Shown here piece by piece: positions 33,761 to 39,746 of a stretch of 39,746 nt of DNA (within the stretch, counting starts at the first letter, position 1; every line of letters begins with the position of its first letter). A program made the position numbers and the translations under genes. This DNA comes from a virus: positions 1 to 39,746 of IMG/VR virus record IMGVR_UViG_3300042691_048607, one strand, 5' to 3'. Below the pieces are notes generated by a model. It had not been told where the DNA came from. It ran no database searches and saw nothing but the letters and a program-made list of their open reading frames with translations.

Positions 33761-34494
33761 TGAGTCATTTGTATTTTAATAAAGATATTAGTTATAAAGT
33801 TTGGGATCAATCAACCTTTAATACTTCAAAAAAACCAAATTTAAAAACTTTCTTTCATAAAGATTTTACAATTTATAGCAAATTTAAAATAGAAAGAACT
33901 GAAGATAGGGGTGATGCTATATATGGTATATTTTCCAAATGTGGTTTACACTCCGGTGTATTTGTAAATAAGGAAAATGATTTCTATGTTGTGAGTGCAC
34001 AACTGTGGATGAGTAAACCATTAGATGCAGAAAACATTAATATTACTTTTATTTATGATTTTGAAAGAGAATGGCAAGAAATATTCTTTTCAGTAGATTA
34101 TACAAACAAAATACTACGAGTAACTTATAATGGTGAATCAAAGGAAGCACCTATTACTTATCCAGTTGTGAGTTATGAAAATACCCCATTGTTTATCGGA
34201 GCCGCTGCTCCAAATTATATAGAACCGCATTTGCAAGAATTTAGTTGGTGGTATAAAGGGTGGATAGATGATGTTATTATTATGGAAAAAGTTTTAAACA
34301 AAGAAGAAATTGATTTGTTTAATTCTGATATAGTAAGAAGATTTACATTAGCAAAATATAAATTTACATTAGAAAATATAAATCGATTCAAAGTTTGGGA
34401 TGGGAGTGGAAACGGAAATCACGCTCTTCTATATCAGGATTTTAATGTAAATGATATTCAAAGCAACATTATTAATAAATTAGAAGGAGAATGA
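33760..34494 (+). CDS. Stand-alone LamG-like (concanavalin-type) protein, copy B
   Basis: A 244-aa protein in a TAATG junction with radical SAM paralogue 2. Strand motifs FTIYSKFKIER, EWQEIFFSVDYTNKILRVTYNGES, PLFIGAAAP, WIDDVIIMEKVLNKEEIDLF and a C-terminal WDGSGNGNHALL follow the LamG/concanavalin order seen in the GT7 inserts. It is paralogous to 31714-32382 but more complete in the central sheet. No catalytic residues or signal peptide. Likely a carbohydrate-binding or scaffold partner of the radical SAM protein; ATGA-coupled to the epimerase gene. Confidence 0.7.
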   Translation: MSHLYFNKDISYKVWDQSTFNTSKKPNLKTFFHKDFTIYSKFKIERTEDRGDAIYGIFSKCGLHSGVFVNKENDFYVVSAQLWMSKPLDAENINITFIYDFEREWQEIFFSVDYTNKILRVTYNGESKEAPITYPVVSYENTPLFIGAAAPNYIEPHLQEFSWWYKGWIDDVIIMEKVLNKEEIDLFNSDIVRRFTLAKYKFTLENINRFKVWDGSGNGNHALLYQDFNVNDIQSNIINKLEGE

Positions 34495-35456
34495 AAGTAT
34501 TAATTACGGGAGGAGCAGGATACTTAGGATCGGTTATTGTTGGTAAATTATTGAATGCAGGTGATGAAGTAGTTGTATTGGATAAATTATTATTTAATCA
34601 AACATCGTTATTACAATATACATCTAATCCTAATTTTAAGTTCATTTATGGTGATGTTAGAAACGAATCACTTTTAGAAAAATTGTGTAAGGAGGCGGAT
34701 GCAATTATACCATTAGCTGCAATAGTTGGGTTTCCAGCTTGTGCAGCGGATCCACAATTAGCAAAAGAAATTAATTTCAAACAAATAGTAAACATAGTCA
34801 GGTTTAGTAAAGGTAAGAAGATTTTATACCCAAACACAAATAGTGGGTATGGTATAGCGGAGGGACAAACTGAATGTACAGAGGAATCCCCTCTTACTCC
34901 AATTTCAGTATATGGGCAAACAAAATGTGATGCTGAGAACTTTTTAAGAACTTCAACTGATGCTATAACATTTAGATTAGCCACAGTATTTGGTGTATCA
35001 CCTCGTATGAGAACCGATTTATTGGTAAACGATTTTACTTATAAAGCAATTACCGATAAGTATATTGTTGTTTTTGAGAGAAATTTCAAAAGAAACTTTA
35101 TTCACGTTGAAGATGTTGCATCGGCTTTTCTTTTTATGTTATACGGTTATGACTTTTATAAGGGTGAAGTATTTAATGTAGGGTTGAGTTCAGCTAACTT
35201 ATCAAAGCAAGAATTGTTAGAAAAGATACAATCCCACGTGAACGATTTTGCGGTATCATATAACGATTATTATGAAGATCCTGATAAAAGGGATTATATT
35301 GTATCAAACGCAAAAATTGAGGAAACTGGATGGAAACCAGAGTGGGATTTAGATAGAGGTATAAAACAATTAATTCAGGGTTATCAAATGATAGTTCCGA
35401 AAATGGGTTCTGAATTTAGAAACGGATTTCCTTTAGGATATGCTAACAATACATAA
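34491..35456 (+). CDS. NAD-dependent epimerase/dehydratase (extended SDR)
   Basis: A 321-aa extended short-chain dehydrogenase. GGAGYLG (residues 7-13) binds NAD, VVVLDKLLF recognises the ribose, IYGDVRNE and IPLAAIVGFPAC follow, and Tyr141-x3-Lys145 (YGQTK) with the NTNSGYG strand forms the active site. FRLATVFGVSPRMRTDL and NFIHVEDVA are typical of sugar-nucleotide epimerases/dehydratases. It is a different subgroup from the 23585 product, so at least two sugar-nucleotide conversions are encoded. An AAGGAG-like sequence precedes its ATG. Confidence 0.87.
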   Translation: MKVLITGGAGYLGSVIVGKLLNAGDEVVVLDKLLFNQTSLLQYTSNPNFKFIYGDVRNESLLEKLCKEADAIIPLAAIVGFPACAADPQLAKEINFKQIVNIVRFSKGKKILYPNTNSGYGIAEGQTECTEESPLTPISVYGQTKCDAENFLRTSTDAITFRLATVFGVSPRMRTDLLVNDFTYKAITDKYIVVFERNFKRNFIHVEDVASAFLFMLYGYDFYKGEVFNVGLSSANLSKQELLEKIQSHVNDFAVSYNDYYEDPDKRDYIVSNAKIEETGWKPEWDLDRGIKQLIQGYQMIVPKMGSEFRNGFPLGYANNT

Positions 35457-35973
35457 TATAAATTTTGATAAACTTTCTAATAATGTATCTTTAGAAGGAA
35501 ATGCAGCTGAATACGATGAGCAAAATCAACAATATATAAAGGCTGGATTTACTGATAAAAATACACAATATTACCAATCATTTGATTTACCTGAGGAATT
35601 TCATAACTTTGCTAAGACAATTTTTACCGATTATTCTCTTAGTGTAATAAAACAAATGCCAGGACAAACAATACCGGAACACTTTGATACATTTTATCAA
35701 TTTTGTAAAAGAGTAAATTGTGATAAGTTTGATGTATGTAGATTAAATTTCTTTTTAGAAGATTGGAAATCTGGTCATTATTTTGAAATAGATAATGTAC
35801 CATATACAAAATGGTCAAAACTTAATTTTAAAGTAATTAGATATGGACAACCTCACCTTAGTGGAAATATGGGGATGGAGCCAAAATATACAATGCAAAT
35901 AACAGGTTTATATGAACAATTTAAGAGGAGCAAAACCTATACCGAACCCAAAAATCAAACAAGATATTATTAG
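35440..35973 (+). CDS. Asp/Asn-beta-hydroxylase-like 2OG-Fe(II) oxygenase
   Basis: A 177-aa protein. IPEHFDTF supplies His81-x-Asp83, VCRLNFFLEDWKSGHYFEID and VPYTKW form the next strands, and YGQPHLSGNMG supplies distal His139, ending in YTMQITGL. This spacing is that of the small aspartyl/asparaginyl beta-hydroxylase-type 2OG oxygenases often found in T4-like marine phages. It overlaps the epimerase gene by 17 nt and the aminotransferase-like gene by 62 nt. Substrate unknown: a protein side chain or a sugar-linked moiety are both possible. Confidence 0.7.
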   Translation: MLTIHNINFDKLSNNVSLEGNAAEYDEQNQQYIKAGFTDKNTQYYQSFDLPEEFHNFAKTIFTDYSLSVIKQMPGQTIPEHFDTFYQFCKRVNCDKFDVCRLNFFLEDWKSGHYFEIDNVPYTKWSKLNFKVIRYGQPHLSGNMGMEPKYTMQITGLYEQFKRSKTYTEPKNQTRYY

Positions 35974-36769
35974 TTTTGATAATTTATCCTGTGTTTACGA
36001 TGATAAGATTCTTACTAAATTTAAGAATAAATTTGTAGAGTGGATTTCAGAATCAAAATATAATAAATTAGAAGGGTTAGATTTTTATAAAAAAATTGAC
36101 TATGTTCATGGTACAATCCAAACATTTGATCATTTTTATCAACTTCAAAAGAAAAAAAGATTTCGTTTTTTTAAAGGAGAATTTTTTTATCACAAATGTT
36201 CTTTTCAACATGATTGGAATTGGGAATATATCGAAAACGATGAAATTAAAAACGGAGATGCTGTAATTTTAAGTGTACCATTTTCAGATTATGGTAAACA
36301 GCATCCACTTTTAACAGAGGAATTTTTGAATTATTGTGATGATAATTCTATTCCAGTATTATTAGATTTTGCGTATTTCCCTATGGCAAAGAATGTAAAT
36401 GTAAATCTAAGACATAAATGTATTCAGGCTGCAACTTTTTCATTATCAAAAGCATTTTATGGAATGGAGCATTTAAGAGTTGGTATTAGATTAGTGAATG
36501 AATTTAGGAGTTTAGATGATGGTATTGGAGCGTTTAATGAGCAAGAAATGGTAAATAGAGTAGGAGCTGCAGTTGGATATAAATTAATGAGTAAATATTC
36601 TGTTGACTATAATTGGGATACATTCGGTGAAAAATATTCACAAGTTTGTAAAGAAATGAATTTAGAAGAAACTGATTGTGTTATGTTTGGAATAGGAGGA
36701 GATGAATACGCTGAACTTAATAGGGGTTCAGAAAAAAATAGAGTTTGTATAAGTGACCTTTTAATATGA
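35912..36769 (+). CDS. PLP-dependent aminotransferase-like protein (fold type I)
   Basis: A 285-aa protein. VLLDFAYFPM carries the Asp (152) that normally contacts the pyridine nitrogen of PLP, and ATFSLSKAFYG carries the Schiff-base Lys180, in the correct order and spacing for class I/II aminotransferases. LRVGIRLV after the lysine fits the phosphate-binding strand. It is shorter than full aminotransferases (~380-400 aa): the N-terminal domain is reduced and the C-terminal domain is short. The 62-nt overlap with the upstream gene is long and the true start may be further downstream. It ends in an ATGA junction with the TPP enzyme, so the two probably act in sequence. Confidence 0.72.
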   Translation: MNNLRGAKPIPNPKIKQDIISFDNLSCVYDDKILTKFKNKFVEWISESKYNKLEGLDFYKKIDYVHGTIQTFDHFYQLQKKKRFRFFKGEFFYHKCSFQHDWNWEYIENDEIKNGDAVILSVPFSDYGKQHPLLTEEFLNYCDDNSIPVLLDFAYFPMAKNVNVNLRHKCIQAATFSLSKAFYGMEHLRVGIRLVNEFRSLDDGIGAFNEQEMVNRVGAAVGYKLMSKYSVDYNWDTFGEKYSQVCKEMNLEETDCVMFGIGGDEYAELNRGSEKNRVCISDLLI

Positions 36770-37395
36770 TAAAAAATTTAGAAAAATATCCAATCGTTAG
36801 AGATATTGATTGGACAGAAGAAAAATTAATTGCTTTTGAACAGGGTATAGTTGATATTTGGGAAGGTGGTAAAATCAGAGGGCCGGTTCATTTATCAAAT
36901 GGAAACGAATCTCAACTTATAGAAATTTTCAAAAGAATTGGAAAAGAAGATTGGGTATTTAGTACATGGCGTTCTCATTATCATTGGGCTCTAAAAGGGA
37001 TATCGATTGAGTATGCTACTGAATTAATAAAAGATGGTAAATCAATTACTATGGTTGATATATCTCAAAAATTTTATGCATCTGCAATAGTTGGTGGTAC
37101 ATTATCTATTGCATTGGGAGTAGCTATGGGATTAAAACAAAATGGTAGTGGGGAAAAAGTTTGGGTATTTGTTGGTGATATGAGTTTTGAAAGTGGATTG
37201 TTTTACGAAACGCATAAATATGCAAGAAACTTTGATTTACCGATAGTATTTGTAGTAGAAGATAATGGGGTTTCAACTTATACTCCAACTGAATCAACGT
37301 GGAATAAAAAAAGAGAAATACCTGAAGACGTAATTCATTATACATACAAATCAAAATATCCACATTACGGAAGCGGAAAATGGATAGCATTTTAA
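36766..37395 (+). CDS. Thiamine-diphosphate enzyme, E1-alpha/transketolase-like
   Basis: A 209-aa protein with the ThDP-binding signature GDMSFESG (Gly137-Asp138) through VVEDNGVS (Asn167), about 30 residues apart, as in E1-alpha subunits and transketolase N-domains. STWRSHYHWALKG and VGGTLSIALGVAMGLKQ are also standard. It is shorter than E1-alpha (~320-aa) and ends KYPHYGSGKWIAF, which I recall as the natural end of related short proteins from marine phages and bacteria, so it is probably not truncated. A partner beta (pyrimidine-binding) subunit is not visible in this window. With the adjoining aminotransferase-like gene it may build an unusual amino- or branched sugar. Confidence 0.78.
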   Translation: MIKNLEKYPIVRDIDWTEEKLIAFEQGIVDIWEGGKIRGPVHLSNGNESQLIEIFKRIGKEDWVFSTWRSHYHWALKGISIEYATELIKDGKSITMVDISQKFYASAIVGGTLSIALGVAMGLKQNGSGEKVWVFVGDMSFESGLFYETHKYARNFDLPIVFVVEDNGVSTYTPTESTWNKKREIPEDVIHYTYKSKYPHYGSGKWIAF

Positions 37396-38648
37396 ATTTA
37401 TTATTTGAAGAGTGGAATAACTTGGGGCCTACACCAAATGGTAACAGATTTGGTTGTAGGTTTCCTTATTGTAGTGAATACATAGATACAAATAATATAA
37501 GAATAGAAGAGATTGAATTGTATCAAAATATCTATTTTCCAATAGATTTGAACACCGATTTTTATTCAATTTTCAGAGAAGGTTTTTTTTCGGAACAAAT
37601 TTTAAATTTATTATTTGGTAAAAAAATAAAAATTTTACTACTAAGGGAGCATGAGGGTGGTGGCAATCATTTTGATTTTTTCCAAAAACTTTATGATTTA
37701 ATAAAAACACACAATTTAGATCCAACTTTATTTTACTTAAATTTTGCTAATAAAAATTTATTTTCATACTACAAAGATTCAATCGGAGATGTAGGTATGA
37801 ATATTAATATTTCTGACTGGTTGTTAGAGCATACGTCATTAGTTGTTCATAAAGCATTGGAATCAAATAAAATAAATGATTTAGGATATAGATTTGAGTT
37901 GCCGAATTTTGAACCTGAGATTGAAAGAAAATTTAAGTTTCTGTGTTTAAACAGAGTTCCAAAAGCACATAGAATTGCATTTTTAGCTAGATTATATAAA
38001 AATAAATCTATTTACAATACCGATTGGTCTTTATTATTTTCTCCTTATGAATTCACTACTTTATTTGGAGAAGAATCAGATGAAAATGGTAAAAACATTT
38101 TTAGTATAGAGCATTTTTCAGCTTATTTTAATAGAAATGAACTTGAAAATCATCATAATGAATTAAAATACTTTTTTTATACTAAAAAGAAAAGTAATTA
38201 TGAACCCTATTCAAAAAATTTATTTAACTTTTTTGGCGATACTAAATCAACTCATTACATAGAAACATATAAAAATTCATTTATTAGTTTAATAACCGAA
38301 ACTTCTTTTGAAAATAATGAAGAGCATATAAGTGAAAAAAGTTTGAAACCATTTGTTAATTTACATTTAGGTGTATTTTTGGCTCCATATAAACACTTAG
38401 AAAGAATTAAAAGTTTTGGATTTGAAACTTTTGATTCGTTGTGGGATGAGAGTTATGATGATATTTATGAGCCAATGGAAAGAATGGCGTTGGTAACTTC
38501 TCTCATTAAGGAATTAGATGGAATAAATTTAAATGAGCAATATAAAAAAGCAGAAGATATATTAAAACATAATCAATGCCACTTTTTAAATTTGTGGAAA
38601 AGGGAGAGTTGTAAAAAATACTTTAAAAAAATAGCAAATGGAATGTAG
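37380..38648 (+). CDS. Putative glycosyltransferase of an uncharacterised phage family
   Basis: A 422-aa protein. The C-terminal third has KFLCLNRVPKAHRIAFLARL, SFISLITETSFEN, EHISEKSLKPFVNLHLGVFLAP and a FGFETFDSLWDESYDD block near residue 345. The pattern (I)SEKxxKP...GF.TFDxxxDExYD is one I know from fucosyltransferase/exostosin-like GT-B proteins common in phages and in polysaccharide loci. The N-terminal half (IKILLLREHEGGGNHFDFF) is family-specific. The partial gene at the right edge looks like a relative. Glycosyltransferase assignment is moderate; sugar unknown. Overlaps the TPP enzyme gene by 16 nt. Confidence 0.6.
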   Translation: MDSILNLLFEEWNNLGPTPNGNRFGCRFPYCSEYIDTNNIRIEEIELYQNIYFPIDLNTDFYSIFREGFFSEQILNLLFGKKIKILLLREHEGGGNHFDFFQKLYDLIKTHNLDPTLFYLNFANKNLFSYYKDSIGDVGMNINISDWLLEHTSLVVHKALESNKINDLGYRFELPNFEPEIERKFKFLCLNRVPKAHRIAFLARLYKNKSIYNTDWSLLFSPYEFTTLFGEESDENGKNIFSIEHFSAYFNRNELENHHNELKYFFYTKKKSNYEPYSKNLFNFFGDTKSTHYIETYKNSFISLITETSFENNEEHISEKSLKPFVNLHLGVFLAPYKHLERIKSFGFETFDSLWDESYDDIYEPMERMALVTSLIKELDGINLNEQYKKAEDILKHNQCHFLNLWKRESCKKYFKKIANGM

Positions 38649-39462
38649 AGATAAAAGATATACTACAAGTTACAAATATTTCAGCAACGATAAGATTGCG
38701 TTTGTAACATCTGCAAAAGTTGGAAGTAGATTTATGAAATCAGTTTCAGATGAATTGCAGTTTGTAAATTACTACGAACCTCTTTCGAAAAAACTAGAAG
38801 AATCGGAATTTAATCATTTAATTTTTCCTAAGAGAGAACTTTTTACTTATCATGTTTACGATAATTTTTTTAAAGGTAAAGAAACCGTTTTTTTAATAAG
38901 AAATCCTATAAAAAGAATGGTATCTGGACTCACAACAAATTTATCTATAATTGAAAATAGGGCAATTGTTCAGAATGAAGATAGTAGTCAATTTTTAAGA
39001 CATTATTTTGATACCATTATTACAAATGAAAATTTACAAATTGGTGTAAATCATATAAAGCATTTAGTTAAAAGTTTTCTAAATACAAAAGATACCGATT
39101 ATTTAAAAGAATTTATAATCAAATATGTGCTACCGCAATCGATATATAAAGATGCACATGTTGAGTTTCATCATTTTATGGCATACAATTATATGAACGA
39201 TTTGAAAAAACTTGGAGTAAATTTAAAATATCTTAATATAACAGATTTAGATTCGTACTTTAAATCAAAAGAGATGACGGAATGGGGGTATGATGAAAAA
39301 ATGAATTCTTATAAGCAAACTGAAAAAAACAACATATTTTACAAATATCTCTCGGAAAAAATTCAAACTTGGAAATCTGAAATAAAAGAACTATCTTTAT
39401 ATTTGGATACTGAAATTGAATATTACAATAAAATCCAAAGCGAATATGAAATTTTATTATGA
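38638..39462 (+). CDS. Sulfotransferase-like protein
   Basis: A 274-aa protein. FVTSAKVGSRFM (residues 22-33) corresponds to the 5'-phosphosulfate-binding loop of PAPS-dependent sulfotransferases, where a Lys/Arg follows a TxPKxGxT-like motif; VFLIRNPIKRMVSGL (Arg88, Asn-Pro, Arg93, Ser96) is the 3'-phosphate-binding RxPxxRxxS motif. Both PAPS motifs are present in order, so transfer of sulfate to a glycan or protein is the likely reaction. It overlaps its neighbours by 11 and 17 nt. Host PAPS synthesis would be required. Confidence 0.76.
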   Translation: MECRDKRYTTSYKYFSNDKIAFVTSAKVGSRFMKSVSDELQFVNYYEPLSKKLEESEFNHLIFPKRELFTYHVYDNFFKGKETVFLIRNPIKRMVSGLTTNLSIIENRAIVQNEDSSQFLRHYFDTIITNENLQIGVNHIKHLVKSFLNTKDTDYLKEFIIKYVLPQSIYKDAHVEFHHFMAYNYMNDLKKLGVNLKYLNITDLDSYFKSKEMTEWGYDEKMNSYKQTEKNNIFYKYLSEKIQTWKSEIKELSLYLDTEIEYYNKIQSEYEILL

Positions 39463-39746
39463 AAATTTAGATTATAAGGTCAGGTCAAATGGTAAGCAAT
39501 TCTGTCACATTTCAAATTTGGATTGGAATTATGGACATAATAACCCGATTTTTGAATTAAATGATACCGATAATATTATTTGGAATTTTTCAATAATCGG
39601 TGAAATGAATTCAAATATCATAGATTCTAATAAAGATTATTTTGAAAGTGTGTTTGATAAGATAAAAGATAAACCCAATGTAAGGTTGGTTTTTTCTAAT
39701 TTTCATGAAGGTACTAATCAAACACCATTTATTGCTAGACTACTAT
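39446..39746 (+). CDS. Hypothetical protein, 3'-truncated, possible glycosyltransferase relative
   Basis: ATG 39446 overlaps the sulfotransferase stop by 17 nt and the frame stays open to the window edge (100 codons). The visible part starts MKFYYENLDYKVRSNGKQFC and contains NVRLVFSNFHEG near residue 80. This segment resembles IKILLLREHEG at the equivalent place of the 37380-38648 product, preceded in both by a short acidic stretch, so the two may be paralogues. The diagnostic C-terminal motifs lie outside the window. Real gene likely; function open. Confidence 0.6.
   Translation, partial: MKFYYENLDYKVRSNGKQFCHISNLDWNYGHNNPIFELNDTDNIIWNFSIIGEMNSNIIDSNKDYFESVFDKIKDKPNVRLVFSNFHEGTNQTPFIARLL

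Noticed and set aside
34646-34984. 112-codon minus-strand frame inside the epimerase gene
   Set aside because: Shadow of the SDR gene, whose Rossmann and YxxxK motifs settle the coding strand.
36766-37395. Frameshift or truncation of the ThDP enzyme
   Set aside because: The cofactor motif is complete and the C-terminus looks like a natural end; the next frame contains an unrelated full-length gene, not the missing E1 part.

Overview
The window is strongly AT-rich, almost gap-free and, apart from one small gene, entirely on the + strand. It looks like part of a T4-like (Tevenvirinae-related) tailed phage genome. It combines virion proteins, a gp61-type primase, a td-type thymidylate synthase, a gp46/gp47-type recombination nuclease, a giant tail fibre with an S74 self-cleaving chaperone, and a long carbohydrate/post-translational-modification block. 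A Bacteroidota-type promoter (TTTG, 20-nt spacer, TATCTTTA) before the nuclease gene suggests a Bacteroidota host. Two exact TATAAATA octamers match the T4 late-promoter -10 element, and each lies 46-47 nt before a gene start.

Layout. Positions 1-3.0 kb hold two virion proteins sharing a C-terminal module, a C(UUCG)G terminator between them, and a small protein. Positions 3.0-8.0 kb hold a GIY-YIG-like nuclease, two SGNH-like proteins, primase, a membrane/coiled-coil protein, thymidylate synthase, a small protein, a cupin, and a 59-aa gene that is easy to miss. Positions 8.0-11.2 kb hold a single 1064-aa Mre11-Rad50 (gp47-gp46) fusion. A convergent 61-aa ribbon-helix-helix-like gene is the only minus-strand gene. 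Positions 11.5-18.4 kb hold the 1856-aa fibre and a 440-aa adhesin-like protein with (Pro-Thr-Pro-Ser)n tracts. Positions 18.4-39.7 kb hold the modification block: two oxygenase genes (one with two catalytic domains), at least seven glycosyltransferase-like proteins, a methyltransferase, two epimerases, two radical SAM enzymes, LamG-like proteins, a PLP aminotransferase-like protein, a TPP enzyme and a sulfotransferase.

Most interesting reading. The PTPS-rich adhesin is followed at once by a prolyl-4-hydroxylase-like tandem 2OG oxygenase. After an SGNH-like gene come a glycosyltransferase resembling the plant hydroxyproline arabinosyltransferase/peptidyl-serine galactosyltransferase group and one resembling the GT60 Skp1 hydroxyproline-GlcNAc transferases. 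This suggests a phage-encoded, eukaryote-like hydroxyproline O-glycosylation pathway acting on its own adhesin. That is an inference from gene order and remembered motifs; no search was run. A second unusual feature is three GT7 (beta-1,4-galactosyltransferase-type) proteins in which a LamG-like domain is inserted inside the catalytic domain, before the segment carrying the metal-ligand His. Next to them are two radical SAM genes, each paired with a stand-alone LamG-like protein.

Genes are tightly coupled (many ATGA and TAATG junctions), so the right-hand 28 kb probably forms one or two long late transcripts. There is no gene-free stretch above 300 bases, and I saw no tRNA, CRISPR array or insertion sequence.
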